Shown piece by piece: positions 39,301 to 49,844 of a stretch of DNA of 64,000 nucleotides. The position numbers and the translations under genes are program-made. Origin of the DNA: Xiphias gladius (Eukaryota > Chordata > Actinopteri > Istiophoriformes > Xiphiidae). Numbering within the stretch: position 1 is the stretch's first letter; each line of letters begins with the position of its first letter. The stretch is taken from NCBI RefSeq assembly GCF_016859285.1, contig NC_053408.1, positions 8,648,213 through 8,712,212 of the forward strand, written 5' to 3'. The notes under the pieces are model-generated. The model was not told the DNA's origin and made no database searches. It was given only the letters and a program-made list of their open reading frames with translations.

Positions 39301-41532
39301 GTCGTGAACGAAGCCCTTTCACTTTGATCAAGTCACTTGATCCAAAACCTGACTTTGACCTCTGATTTTTACATGGCTGGAATATTTTCTACCGTCTTAC
39401 ATTGCAGTAGCTGTTTTTTTCCAGCATGTAGTGATGTATGATAAGGTTTTCTTTTTAATGGCTCCTTTCAACGACCTAACCGTGATTCTGTTGTTGCAAA
39501 GTAGCAGTCTCTGTCTGAATCTTCCCGGAACAACCTTTATCAGTGTCTCTGATCACAGCTATCGAGGAAGGGTGGATACAGTATAAAAACTCACCACATG
39601 CAAACATTTTATAGTCTGAACAAAAGAAGCACATACCTGAGGGCATCTTTATGATCTCTGAACGTCTGCTTGGGAAACACCATGACAGGACTGGAGTTGA
39701 CTGGCAGGGCCAACCTGTTGTTCAAGTACATGTCCTCCAGCCAGTAGTCATAGATCTATATGAAAACACAGGGATGCTTTTTGAGAAACGTTGCTTTGTT
39801 AAGCGTTTCGGACTCGAGTTATTACTTTCAGGGCTGAGACCTGTGGGCAATGGAGTACAAACCATCACAGTGTATCACTGCCATGAAAAGGAGAGTGGGA
39901 GAGAGCGTCAGTGTGAGAGTGGGCGCGTGATAGATTTCTCTGAGCTGGAACAGTTGCGGACTGGCCGATCACCCGGACGCCGGTAGAGAGATTGACGCAA
40001 CAAAGGACAAGCAGAGGCTCCGATAAATCTTTATCGCCAGGTGTTTCACTATTTTCAACTCTTTTATGGATGGGTTATATATTATTACAGGAATTTGATC
40101 CTACTGGAAAAAAATATCTGAGACGCTTTTCATTTTTATTTTCAGACTAAATAGAGCAAATGCAGAGTTTGATACCTTATTATTAAAGAAGAAAACTCAT
40201 AGTTGGTGCTGATTACAAATACTGTATGACAGGCAATACTGTATTGTAAAAGGTCAAATTCAGTATACTGGATCTTCTGAGTCTTCCTTGGAGCTTTCCA
40301 AATAACATTTCATGAAGCGGAAAAAGGTACAAAAGAGAAACACATACAACTACTTTTAAAGACTAATAAAACCAAAAATCTTTATTTATAGGAGGGAGGA
40401 GGCCGAGAAGGATTTGTCCTTTTTTTCTGCCTTTTCCAGTTCCTGCACCTATGGCAAAGAGCAGCAGTGTTTTTTTTGCTTTTTTTAATCTTGTAGATCT
40501 GAGTTTACCCAGTTGGTCGTTTTGTCCCTCCTCTCTAAGAGCTTCTTCTGGAGAACCTCTCCGACACCTCCCGGAGCCCCAAACTTCTCCACGATGGCCT
40601 TCGTTTTCTTAAACTGCTCCTCGTTCACCAGGTGCTGGACACACTTCAAATACGTGTCGAGGGTTTGTTTCAGTTGGGGCACAGGGACCTTTGGCAACAC
40701 CTGATGTCATAAAAAACAACAGATTGGTATAAATACCCATAACGAGTAATGAGAGGGCAGCAGCTGTTGAGCATTTTTATGTCAGTCGTTAAAGAAAGGT
40801 AATTCTCTCACATCTTTTTTTAAACGCTTTTATTGTTCGAACCGGAGTTAATAATTCATCTTAATGCTTCGAGGCCTGTTTTGGAATAAATTCCGCAGCC
40901 TCATGGGACTTGAAAACACTCTTGTTTGCAAAATGATTATATTTTCTGTCTGATGTTTGATCATTTGCATACTGAATACTGTCGTTAGCCCCAAGATGTT
41001 AATATTGACCAGTACATTGTTTATTGTAAAATGAGTTGCGGCTGTGGGTTCCTGGAAATGGGGACCATGTACAAATCTCTTAAAATTTCTGCAAAGACCC
41101 ACAAAATGTTGCCGTGGAAGAAGAAAAAAAACGGAACGAAAATCAAATTCAGTGCCGAACCAGTCGAGCCACAGTAAGCATAATGCAAACTCCATTACAA
41201 TATAATCCACCACTGCCTCGGTGGACCTGCAGTGACTTAAAAAAAAAAATTAAAAAAAAGTATACTATATCAGGGGATGAAAAGCATGCTATACAACTGT
41301 CGCCCCTAGCGGTCGATTAATGTAAGTGGAGCTGGCGCCGTCCGCGGTGCTGAAATTCTGCACAGTCAGTTTGCCAACTTCAGCACCATGGACAGCGACA
41401 GCTTCGTATAATGTGTGAAGTATGGCATACGAGGGTTGATGTGAGGAAAATGGTTTTTATTACATAAACAGCGGCGTGTTTACGTACTTGGTTGGCTCGG
41501 TCTCTGGCCGTCTCTTTCTCCAAGATTGGCAT
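30397..41532 (-). CDS. chat: chat, choline O-acetyltransferase, complete (14 coding exons)
   Basis: ChAT makes acetylcholine from choline and acetyl-CoA in cholinergic nerve terminals. Exons, 5' to 3' on the minus strand: 41532-41488, 40700-40509, 39755-39637, 37865-37812, 37643-37463, 35549-35372, 35239-35070, 34993-34893, 34785-34657, 34568-34446, 34333-34192, 33929-33867, 32290-32153, 30663-30397. They sum to 1902 bases: 633 residues plus TAA, matching the roughly 630-residue mammalian 69-kDa form, and every joint is in phase. Exon 2 (residue 16 onward) has the family signature [17 protein letters not shown]. The catalytic His is H328 in [12 protein letters not shown], and the STS motif is S542-S544, followed by [20 protein letters not shown]. 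The intron after exon 9 starts with GC. The start codon encodes [15 protein letters not shown], which I accept because exon 1 joins exon 2 in phase. Noncoding 5' exons probably lie upstream of slc18a3. Confidence 0.97.
30755..31060 (-). repeat. dispersed repeat, family B, copy 2 (chat last intron)
   Basis: Reverse-orientation copy. It has GGGCTGCAACCAATGATCAT at the left and GTGGTCCAACCAGCAGTCCA in the middle, which is the reverse complement of the TTGGTTGGACAA phrase in the other copies. The right end reads TTGATCGATTAAATAAC. Confidence 0.7.
32480..33290. mobile_element. non-autonomous DNA element with 37-bp perfect terminal inverted repeats
   Basis: Bases 32480-32516 (ATAATGTAAACTTGAAAATG...) are the exact reverse complement of 33254-33290, and weaker pairing continues about 13 bases inward. 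The 811-bp body is full of AAAATGAAAATG / CATTTTCATTTTC words and has a more GC-rich core (32610-32810). No transposase frame is present. The ends begin TAATG...CATTA, consistent with TA target sites as in Tc1/mariner-type MITEs, but I cannot assign the superfamily. It lies in the chat intron between exons 12 and 13. Confidence 0.8.
33570..33600. repeat. T-run / G-run / T-run homopolymer block
   Basis: A run of T, then about 10 G, then about 14 T, inside a chat intron. Length here is prone to sequencing error. Confidence 0.8.
33601..33742 (-). repeat. dispersed repeat, family C, partial copy (chat intron)
   Basis: Contains GTGCTAAGCTAATC, then GGTATTGATCTTCCCATTTA and AACTCTTGGTAGGAAAGCCA, then GTCAAACTATTCCTTCAAAG. 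This is the same family as the fold-back element at 54465-54755. Boundaries are approximate. Confidence 0.6.
34569..34656 (-). other. GC-AG intron of chat (88 bp)
   Basis: Exon 9 ends CTCCAGAG and the next minus-strand bases are gcaaaa. Exon 10 begins after cctcttcag. Only this joint keeps the reading frame (LQR|LVNNLD, matching human LQRIVKNLD). So the intron must use a GC donor, a minor class among U2-type introns. Confidence 0.8.
38908..39245 (+). repeat. dispersed repeat, family B, copy 3 (chat intron)
   Basis: Same orientation as the copy at 18368. It has GCTGAAACAAATAGTCGATC at the start, TTTTGGCTTGTTGGTTGGAC in the middle, and CAAATCAATCGATTAATCAG near the end. It lies in the intron between chat exons 3 and 4. 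Confidence 0.75.
41334..41354 (-). promoter_or_regulatory. RE1/NRSE (REST-binding) motif, minus orientation, chat intron 1
   Basis: Read on the minus strand, this 21-mer starts TTCAGCACCGCGGACGGCGC and matches the RE1 consensus at 19 of 21 positions (differences at 10 and 16). REST represses neuronal genes in non-neuronal cells, and cholinergic genes are established REST targets. The site lies 134-154 bases downstream of the chat exon 1 donor. Confidence 0.75.
41379..41399 (+). promoter_or_regulatory. RE1/NRSE (REST-binding) motif, plus orientation, chat intron 1
   Basis: The plus strand starts TTCAGCACCATGGACAGCGA and matches RE1 at 19 of 21 positions (differences at 11 and 20). It is 24 bases from the opposite-facing RE1 copy, so the two form an inverted pair just inside the first chat intron. 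Confidence 0.8.
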
Positions 41533-41984
41533 CTTTGCACTCCGGTCAACTCAGGGGAAAATACCGCGGAAATTCTGTAGATGTGGTCTGATTTCAGCCT
41601 TCCCCGTGCGAGGCATGTCAAGACATTCGATAAGGACAGAGCAAGACAGTGAAACAAAACGCACTAAATAAAATTAGGCCCTACTGAGAAGTGGTAGCTA
41701 CGCGGCGCTGCCTGAAAGTGAGCCGGCGGGCTTCTATTCTTCATCACTTTGCAGCCAAATGCAATTTGCTGCTTGTCCCTGAATTCCAGCTGCGCCTCAT
41801 GGCTCAACCGCTGCAAAGAGATATGCATCTTAAAAACTTAATTCATCTATAGTTCAGTATTAGAAAGCTTAATTTTCCCCAGACAAAATAAAATTTTAGC
41901 CGATAAAAGTAGAGGATTCGTACTTGTTCCCCATGCAGTTTCACTTTTTAAAGGCAATTTAAAAAATATTTATATATATATAAT

Positions 41985-41986
<2 letters not shown>

Positions 41987-42040
<54 letters not shown>
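41987..42040. repeat. (TG)27 microsatellite
   Basis: Perfect TG dinucleotide run of 54 bases between chat exon 1 and slc18a3. Confidence 0.98.
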
Positions 42041-42043
<3 letters not shown>

Positions 42044-42670
42044 TTGTAATTCTGGGTGAAAGTTGGTTTGACTGAAAACAAGTAAACTGATTAACGATTT
42101 GAATCAGAACAATTGCTTGTTAGAGCAAAGTGGCCTTTTTAAGGCGAATAATCTCCCTCGCTCTGCGCCTCCTTTGCTGTTATTTGAGAGAGAAAGAGGG
42201 GAAAAAAAGTTACCTGGTCGGTCCCACTAGACAGGATAAGCGGTCAGAGGAGCGTGTATAAGTTCACTTTGCCTCCCGCGTCCACGCCGTGAAATCCCAT
42301 TTTAGTGCGAGGCTCCGTCTTGGCGCTGGACCGCTCCTCCGTCCCCACGCGTCGCCGTACGACTGTGGTTTCGCACTAAAGTGCGCCTTGGAAAAGATGC
42401 TGAAGGTGTTTGCGTCTACCTACCCCCCCCGAGGCACGAAACTCCTCCCATCGAAATCTATTCGAGGAACATATTATCTTAAATAAATTAAATGAGTACA
42501 TAGTTGTTCATCTGAAGGAGACTGACTTCAGCAGCTGCGCCTTGGCAAGACGTTTTCAGACATACGCGCGCACACAAACGCGCAAACACTCACTTCGTAG
42601 AGTTCCACGTATTTAAAAAAAATAAAAAAAAAATTACATCGTGCATATATCCACATATGTACAAAATCCA

Positions 42671-42676
42671 TTTATT
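42671..42676 (-). terminator. candidate polyadenylation signal AATAAA of slc18a3
   Basis: TTTATT on the plus strand reads AATAAA on the minus strand, about 600 bases beyond the slc18a3 stop. The stretch between is A/T-rich, with homopolymer runs (G run near 42867, T run 42936-42955). It probably represents the 3' UTR. Confidence 0.45.
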
Positions 42677-43277
42677 ATGATACATTTAATTTCCAACAAC
42701 AGCAACAGCAAAAAACATCTTAAGAAAAAAATAATAACAAACACTTCTTACAAAATTAAAATTCACGATTTTTTTTTAAACAACAAAAACAGTAAAATGA
42801 GGCCTTTGATGTGCAAGTAAAAAAAGTTTCCTCAGAGACTAAAAATATAGGCTATTTTTGTGTAGGGGGGGGGGGGATTGTGCTGCTTATAGTTGGTCCC
42901 ATATAATCTTGTACGCACATTTATCTATGTATATCTTTTTTTTTTTTTTTTTTTTACAATATTCAGTGATACACACAAACAACAGTAGCTGATAGATCTC
43001 TCACAAAACTCCAGTTATACGTCCATGACAAACGCCACATAGACTTGTTCGACACAATGAAATCACAGTCAAAAAGAAAGAAAGGAAATAAAAAAAAAAA
43101 AAAAAGACTTTGGAAAACGGGTCACACAATCATGATTTTGGTGATTGGGTGTTTATATTGCACATCGGTACTTACATAAAAGTTTAAATCACTAGATTAT
43201 AGCCTGCCTGCCTGAAATCTTTTCAGGGGAATGTTTCGGTTTTGGGGAGGAGGGGGGGGGGTCAGAGTGTGGCCGGG

Positions 43278-44846
43278 CTAAGTGTAATCCGGACCGGACG
43301 ACTCTTCTGACAAGGACCGCTGCGCTCCAAAGGGGTCAAACCCATTCTCGTCTACTGACAGGCAGTTCCCTGCCGAACTGTAGCCCTTCTTCTTAGCTTT
43401 CCTCTCCTCCATCTTGATAGTATCGTACAGCCCCTGCGGAGCGTCCTCTAGCAGGTTATCTCTCTCCGAGTAGGACGGTTTCATTTGGCACACGTTGCGC
43501 AGCAGCAGCAGGGCTGGCGCGTAAAGCACATTGACAAGACCCATACCCAGATTCAGCTGCACAAACCCGTGGCTGTGCACTATCTGCCCGGCCACTATAG
43601 GACCCATGGCATACGCCACTGAATAGGAAATATCCGCTATAGCATAAACACTACCATACACAGAAACGTGGCGCACGTCAACTAAAAAGGCGAGGGTCGG
43701 CAGCAGGGCAGTGTCTACGAGTGCAATGCCGAAACAAATGCCGCACAGCGGGGCGATGAGCTGTCCGAAAGTTTTGCATGCGGGGACTGTGCAGGAGCTC
43801 GCCCCTATGATAACCATGCCTAACGCTCCGTAGAACCACTGCAGGTTTGGATGCCGCGCCGCCAGTTTAACCGTGATGTACACACCGAGGACGTGGGGGA
43901 AGAAGGCTGGGAGCCAGGTGAGTCCCATTTCCAACTGAGAGGAGTGCATGGTGGTCTCCATCCAGTTGGCTATGGTGGGCTCGAGGAAGGCCAGGGGGAT
44001 GTTGCACACTGTCAGCGCCCCGGCCACCACGGCTATGTACGGGTCAATCATGAGCCTGTATATGGGGGTGCCGACGGGCATGTTCTCTCTAGTCCTGCTG
44101 GAGAACGGCTTGATCACGGTCAGCAGCAGAAAGCCGTCCGCCAGGCAAATGCAGGCGAGCACGATGAAGGGCACTCTCTTGCCCGCGAACTCGTACAGGA
44201 CGCCCCCGAAGGGAGGCGCCACCAGACTCCCGAAAGAGATAAACGCCAGGGCGATACCGAGCGCCCTGCTCCTCTCTGCCTCCTCCGTGTATTTGTCAGC
44301 TATCATTGCGATTCCGGAGGTGTCCGCGAACGCAGACCCCAGGCCCTGCAAACTTCTGGCCACAAAGAGCGTCGCATAGTTCTCCCCAAAGGCAAATATG
44401 CAGGTGGATATGAACATAACAGTCAGTCCAATTAAAAGTGGAATGTCATATCCAACCCGGTCTATGAAAGTTCCCGACAGCGGGTTAACTAAGAGCTGCA
44501 GGATGGCTTTAGATGCAAAAAGTACTCCTATCTGGATATCTAAATTGTCCTTGTTGCTTGTGTCTTGGCTTGTGCCGTTGGCTGAAGTGTTGGGGTGCAT
44601 CACTACGTGGACGTGCTCTGACTGCTCGCTCTCCAGATCAGCGAGATAGTCTGGAATAATTGGCACGATCACCATGTAGAGCATATTGTCCAGCAGGAGA
44701 GCCACGCAAACGATCACTAACATGATCCGTCTTTGCTGGTGGGGGTCCCTCATCGCGGTGCCTAACTGCTTGGTTCTCTCGCCCATCTCGGACAGTTTTA
44801 CGGCGGCCGACTTGGCCAGCCCGGAGGATCTCCCTTCTCCATCCAT
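43278..44846 (-). CDS. slc18a3: slc18a3, vesicular acetylcholine transporter (VAChT), single exon
   Basis: VAChT exchanges vesicular protons for cytosolic acetylcholine. The 522-residue intronless frame is close to the 532 residues of human. It is a 12-helix major facilitator of the SLC18 family. Helix 1 is at about 41-65 ([21 protein letters not shown]53). The first luminal loop, at about 66-103, has two N-glycosylation sequons (N86-T-S, N90-G-T) and is about 25 residues shorter than in human. [15 protein letters not shown] follows with K113. Transport-critical acidic residues are D378 ([10 protein letters not shown]) and D405 ([13 protein letters not shown]), corresponding to D398 and D425 of mammals. 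The cytosolic tail carries the dileucine trafficking signal [16 protein letters not shown]. The gene lies 1.7 kb upstream of the chat start on the same strand, the classical cholinergic locus arrangement in which VAChT sits in the first chat intron. Intronlessness is normal for this gene. Confidence 0.98.
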   Translation of the reverse strand: MDGEGRSSGLAKSAAVKLSEMGERTKQLGTAMRDPHQQRRIMLVIVCVALLLDNMLYMVIVPIIPDYLADLESEQSEHVHVVMHPNTSANGTSQDTSNKDNLDIQIGVLFASKAILQLLVNPLSGTFIDRVGYDIPLLIGLTVMFISTCIFAFGENYATLFVARSLQGLGSAFADTSGIAMIADKYTEEAERSRALGIALAFISFGSLVAPPFGGVLYEFAGKRVPFIVLACICLADGFLLLTVIKPFSSRTRENMPVGTPIYRLMIDPYIAVVAGALTVCNIPLAFLEPTIANWMETTMHSSQLEMGLTWLPAFFPHVLGVYITVKLAARHPNLQWFYGALGMVIIGASSCTVPACKTFGQLIAPLCGICFGIALVDTALLPTLAFLVDVRHVSVYGSVYAIADISYSVAYAMGPIVAGQIVHSHGFVQLNLGMGLVNVLYAPALLLLRNVCQMKPSYSERDNLLEDAPQGLYDTIKMEERKAKKKGYSSAGNCLSVDENGFDPFGAQRSLSEESSGPDYT

Positions 44847-44929
44847 GGTGTGCTTTTTTTTTTTCTCTCTCTTTTTAATGTTTTCCGGTTCAAAGTTGTA
44901 GCTGGGCTTCTCCTGTCTGCTGCCGATCG

Positions 44930-44950
44930 TTCAGCACCCCGGACGACTCA
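44930..44950 (+). promoter_or_regulatory. weak RE1-like motif in slc18a3 5' leader
   Basis: TTCAGCACCCCGGAC keeps the left half and centre of RE1, but the right part diverges (about 16 of 21 positions). It lies 84-104 bases upstream of the slc18a3 start codon. It may be a half-strength REST site or chance. Confidence 0.35.
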
Positions 44951-45939
44951 TTGGGTGTTTTCTCTACATTGATGTGATGCTCTCCGTCCTCGCCTCGCCT
45001 GTGCGTGAAGGGGAGAGGCGCAGAGGAACTTGGCTGCCTCATCGGCGAAGATGGCTTTCTTCTGCTGCCTCAACTTGTCCCCGCCTCAGCCGCGTCCGAT
45101 GCTGTTTCATGATCTCCCGAGAAGTGACGTGTCGAACTCGAAGGGTTTTCCGCGCCGCGCCGAGGTTTCGGCCGCTGATCTTACATTGGCACGGTTCGTT
45201 TGGAGCGATTTTGTTGCTTATTTGCGACGCACAGGACGCTCCGAGTCTCGCATCCGCGTGTTCATACCTCCCATCACCTGTGGCACTTTTGCGCTCAGCT
45301 CTGAGACCACGAGTGACTTCGTGGCCGTTGGTGCACATTAACCCGCAGGTTCGGCGCTATTTTAGTCCCTATTTTTTTTTTCTCTCTTTTCCCTTGTCTC
45401 CCCTTTTCACCGAGAGCTATGACGCATCACCAGCTTGCCCCCAAGTGGATCCCCTCGTCAATTGCCTCCTTTATGTTAATTTCCAACCGTGGCAGAGCAA
45501 TCACTTCGACCAATAAGAATGACAATGGAGCACCACATCACGACCCCTCCAGAGGAGCGGGGAAGGAAAGGCAGGCTTCCTTATTCCTAATGTCCAGTGT
45601 GTGAGTTTCGACTTCGGTGTTACGGTTAAAACACAACTGTTCCACGTGTATTTATATGCACACACACATACACGGAGTTGAGATATCTGCGGTGATAAAC
45701 GTTTACTAAAGAACAGCAGCCCGACATAAATCTCAAGATGCAAAGATGCAAGTCCGTAAACCATAGGAGACGTATCTTCAGAAGACAAAGGGGAAACTAC
45801 AAACCTCAGTAAAACAACTACACACTCAACAGAAAGTCTCTATCAATAGTCAAAAATGAGTGATAGGGTGATATTCAAGTGAATTCATTGACTGGCTGCT
45901 CGAGGAAAAGTTTGTAGTCAAACTTAATAAGGTTTTGGA

Positions 45940-46260
45940 AAAGGCTTCGTGAGCGCACGAGGCCGGGGACAGCTCCCGACAACCGCCTGCGCGGCCCCTC
46001 GCGCACTTTTCCCCCTCCGTGGCTTTGCTCAAACGGAGCCCCGGAGCCCCGGAGCCACGGAAGACGTTGCCGACTACACTAACACAACCGCGACTCGACG
46101 CGAACACCGTCGCACGGCAGCTCCCGCGTCCAGGGGTGGATGCGTGGCAAACCGCAGCGCGCGGGCCGCGGCGTGGAGAGCCGCTCTGAGTCCGGCGCGA
46201 GGGGCACCGGCGACACCTTGTGGTGACGATCTACGGTCGCCCCACTGCCTCGGCGGACTC
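45940..46260. promoter_or_regulatory. CpG-rich stretch upstream of slc18a3
   Basis: Dense in CG dinucleotides (for example CGCGCGGGCCGCGGCG near 46155), in sharp contrast to the AT-rich surroundings. It lies 1.1-1.4 kb upstream of the slc18a3 start. I read it as a likely CpG-island-type regulatory region of the cholinergic locus. Reading frames here look like composition artefacts. Confidence 0.45.
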
Positions 46261-46536
46261 AGACCGTCCCGTCACGTTTTAACACAACCCAAATTGTGTG
46301 CGCGGTTAGAATCAGTGGGGGCGAACACTCTGCCCCTTCAACCGAAAAGACACTTTTCCGGTGCTTTAGACACCTGTACCTTTGTCTCCCCACGGTGACC
46401 GTATGTTCCCGTTTCAGATGACATGGCACGACTTTAGTCCCACTCGACTTTAAATCTGGTATCTGCGAGCAGCATACAAAAAAAAAAAAAAAAAGTAATA
46501 AAACAGTTTGCAACGCACTGTAGTGCAGCTGCACGG

Positions 46537-46537
<1 letters not shown>

Positions 46538-46578
<41 letters not shown>

Positions 46579-46582
46579 GTGT
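46538..46582. repeat. (TG)n microsatellite
   Basis: TG run with one GC interruption near its right end. Confidence 0.97.
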
Positions 46583-46932
46583 CTCGGGGTATTTGTCAAC
46601 AACTGTAACTCGTCCCGTGGACGCCCATAAGGCACCGTTTTCAGAATATCACACGTGTCTCCATGTGAGAAAAGGATCATTGCTACTAAAGCCTGCACAT
46701 GAATAAGCCATTCAAATGTTGTTATTGCCGAGTACGACTACATTCTAATGTTGTAAAAGCATTTCCCAAATGTTTGTCTACTGCCTATACCTGCTAAATA
46801 GGGAGACTGAAAGTGTTGCTGATTGTTTTACTATGGTGTAAAAAAATATAATTTTTTTCCCAGCATCTTCTTAACAGCATAAAAGGCTTGTTTATTTATC
46901 TTTTATTTCTTAACTAGATCTATTATTATTCT

Positions 46933-46951
46933 TTGCCAGCAGAGGGCGGTG
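46933..46951 (+). promoter_or_regulatory. CTCF-type motif, plus orientation
   Basis: TTGCCAGCAGAGGGCGGTG satisfies every position of the degenerate vertebrate CTCF consensus YDRCCASYAGRKGGCRSYV. It lies between the cholinergic genes and rgr, next to a strong minus-strand splice donor at 47015-47020. Binding is inferred from motif only. Confidence 0.6.
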
Positions 46952-47014
46952 ACGACTCGCAAAAATACCTGGCAAGTGCCTGATTCAAGATCCGACGGTA
47001 AAACCGGGCGTAGC

Positions 47015-47500
47015 ACTCACCAAGATCCGGAACCCGGGAGCGGAACCTCCTGTTGCGGACACCGGAGCGCAACCAAGTGATCCAAAGGAACCTGTGCGAT
47101 GCGAGAGTCAAAGGGCGTTTCATTCTGTCGCTCGAGGGGACAATAACAGTGCAGCGAGTCCACGAACGAGCGCGCGCGCACACACACGCACACATTAAAA
47201 ACAACAACAACAAAAAACAATCCCAAAATACAAGCAAAGAGAGAGAGAGTCACAATACACAGGGATCCGTAACGGTGGCCAGTCCATGGCTGGAAAACGA
47301 AGTCCAACACCGCAGAGGGACGCGTTACGTTGAGAAAGAGCAGGAGTCCAAACCACAAGGGAGCTTCTCAGTCTATACCCAAGGCAAAGCGACCACTTCT
47401 TGTAGATGACTGTCCACGAGTCCGGCGGCTTCCGGGATACAAAGCAGTCCCCCGTCGATTTGTTGGACATGCAGGCAATTTAGGATCGAAGTCGTCCTGT
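47015..47500 (-). promoter_or_regulatory. possible noncoding first exon/promoter of the cholinergic locus
   Basis: A strong minus-strand donor (CTTG|gtgagtgc, GTGAGT at 47020-47015) ends a CG-containing stretch. A T/A-rich TATA-like word lies near 47513-47521. Mammalian cholinergic loci have noncoding exons (R, N, M) upstream of VAChT that splice to chat. Position and strand suit such an exon here, but no conserved sequence was recognised and the 5' boundary is a guess. Confidence 0.3.
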
Positions 47501-48180
47501 GGTCGACGGAAGTTTTTAAATAAATGACGTTTTCTGGTGCTATGAACCGGTTGTTTACATCAGTAACAACAGACCCGCTTTTCTCACTTATGATTAGCTG
47601 GGAAACTTTTAGTCATGGGAAATTTTCACCCGTACATCATATTCCTCTTTTTGGAAATATACTTGTACAGGATATATATACTATAGTATTATTTACAGTT
47701 TTTGTCCCCCTGTTAATAGATAAAGAAAAAAAGAAAGTTTGGGCCTGTAGGGTCTCATTCAAATGGGCCCTACTGAACATATATTTATCTGATTTTATAA
47801 CTACTGCCACCACTCTCTGAATCATCGTAACAGTTTTTTCACACTTTACGTGTGTGTTTTTCTACAAAACGTGACTTGCGCTGCAGCACCTCTGTTCCAG
47901 ATGTTAGTGTGCTCGATAACCCCCAACCGAGAGAGCGTCTGGCTTTTCTAGTCGTTGGTACCAACGCACGTGAGGGGTCGCTGTCGTGCGAAGCCGTAGA
48001 TTGGACGATGGTCTCCGTAGGCAGAGGAGGGGAGTTTCTGGTGGCTGTCCGGTGGATGGTTCCGCGGCGGAGAGGGCAACGTTCATACACCAACGGGAGG
48101 ATTAACACACCACAGGAAGCAACTGCCCCGATTTCACTAATGAGAGAAGCCCGGCACTCCGGCAGCCGTTAGACAACCGT

Positions 48181-48237
48181 TCATCCATCCCTCCATTTTC
48201 CGCCGCTTATCTGGGGTCAGGTTGCGGTGGCAGCACT
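48181..48237 (+). repeat. end fragment of a dispersed teleost repeat
   Basis: The phrases TCATCCATCCCTCCATTTTC and GCCGCTTATCTGGGGTCAGG are very common at the ends of fish interspersed elements. Only about 57 bases remain. Confidence 0.55.
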
Positions 48238-48291
48238 TTAAGATGAGCGCTTTTTATTAAATTGTAGTATTATGCCGCAGGCCCACTACAG

Positions 48292-48316
48292 TTTTTTTTT
48301 TTTTTTTTTTTTTTTT
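48292..48316. repeat. poly-T tract (25 bases)
   Basis: Homopolymer T run about 55 bases after the repeat fragment at 48181. Confidence 0.9.
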
Positions 48317-48661
48317 AAATACTGTTTTCATAGGCGTGAGGGTGCGGGGATTTGAGTACGTGGTTAATCTACTCAGTCTAGTCACTTGGCAGAGCGTCAG
48401 CAACAGTCCTTTAAAAGGGATTTCGAGAAAACCCCACAATAGAAGCTGCACGCCACATGTACAATACAGTTTGTGCTGCGGTGGCAGGTAACGCCGGTGA
48501 CCGAGAAATCGTTATGGTTAACACGTGCAGTGTTATGTAAGATCTGTGTTTTTGTCACGTGACGAGTCTCCTTCCATAGTGTCGTCTGATCTGACCTATG
48601 GACTGTAATGTTTAATGTGGAGCGCGGGATTTACTCAGACCTTTGATTTTCTTCTCTGAAG

Positions 48662-48687
48662 AAAACAAACAAACAAACAAACAAACA
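48662..48687. repeat. (AAAC)n microsatellite
   Basis: About six copies of AAAC/CAAA. Confidence 0.95.
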
Positions 48688-48689
48688 AG

Positions 48690-49840
48690 TGAGAAAATAA
48701 ATGGCTGACTCAACATACTCATCATGATTATTTAAGTATTATTCAACATAAACATCAACCATTGCACTTACTGGGCCAATACAATATTGATCATTTTATT
48801 TTTTTATCTTTCCCTAAAGTGACCTCTGAGCTTCAACTCTTACTCAGTAAAGTCTGTTGTGTTCTGTTAATGTTTTTCTCTCCCAACCTATAGCTCAGAA
48901 GCTGCGTTGTGCACCTAAACGAATCAGCAGTTGGTGTAATGTAAAGTGCATAATCCTCATTTCAAAAGTGCTTACGCATTCTGATTTTTTGTACAAATCT
49001 GATCCAGAAGCGGATATGATATTGTACACGTAAATCTCTACAAACTTACGAATGGTAATGATAATGATAAACGTTTGATGTACTGAGCAAATTTTTAATT
49101 ATTAAATGTTATTGCGTATTGTTTTGGAAATTTAAATCCCAAGATGTTCCTCAGAGCTGAGGCTATCGCTGAGGAGGCCATATCCTCCATACGGTTTACA
49201 GTCATACAGAAATTACATTTGTTAAGGCTCATTTTAATACCCTTAAATATCTTTAAATGTGACTGTTTTGGACATAAAGTGAAATGAAATGAAGGGATTT
49301 ATTATTTTTATGACAATTATTCATTTAGATTTCCTGACAACCAAGTTATAATCCTGGCAGTGCATAGAAGGCTTTGAAACAGCATCACATGGAGAGTCAC
49401 ATTTACATGAAATACTTTGTGATTTAACTGTTATACAATTATGGTAGAAATAAAATATGAAATAAAAATATAAAACAATCAAAACATTTCTACAGAGTGT
49501 AGATTTTTGGCGGCTATCAGTCATTTCTCAGTGGGGTGGGGTTGCACTGGGGGAACTAAGGACCTCAGTATTTCTAAATTTCCGGCTATGGTCCTGGTGT
49601 CCTTGTGTTTCTAAATCTCTCTGAACATATCACAGGCGTGCACCCATGTGCTGCGTAACTATTTTTCTTTATTTTTAAATATATATACCATCTGTCTGTG
49701 ACTAGCCTTAGATTTAACACTCATACTGAGATCAAATTCAAGCACAGCCCGTAACACTTTCACCTCATGTTGTGGGTAGATGGCCATCTAAATCCTGACT
49801 CGACTGAATGAAAACCGTTGAGTCAGATTTAGTTCCAGTG
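48690..49840. other. intergenic, nothing recognised
   Basis: AT-rich DNA between the cholinergic upstream region and the Tc1-type element. No gene or repeat family was recognised. Confidence 0.7.
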
Positions 49841-49844
49841 CCGG

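Noticed and set aside
41295-41318. CTCF-like CGCCCCTAGCGG
   Set aside because: One G short in the central run; not a consensus match.
43851-44435. 194-codon plus-strand open frame, and a 143-codon one beside it
   Set aside because: Both are antisense shadows of the GC-rich slc18a3 coding sequence, with no recognisable protein.
44974-46398. Several 100-180 codon frames in the GC-rich region upstream of slc18a3
   Set aside because: They overlap on both strands, are Arg/Ser/Pro-rich as expected from composition, and lack homology.
48662-48687. Short regular repeat that could be mistaken for a CRISPR-like array
   Set aside because: It is a simple AAAC microsatellite without spacers, in vertebrate DNA.
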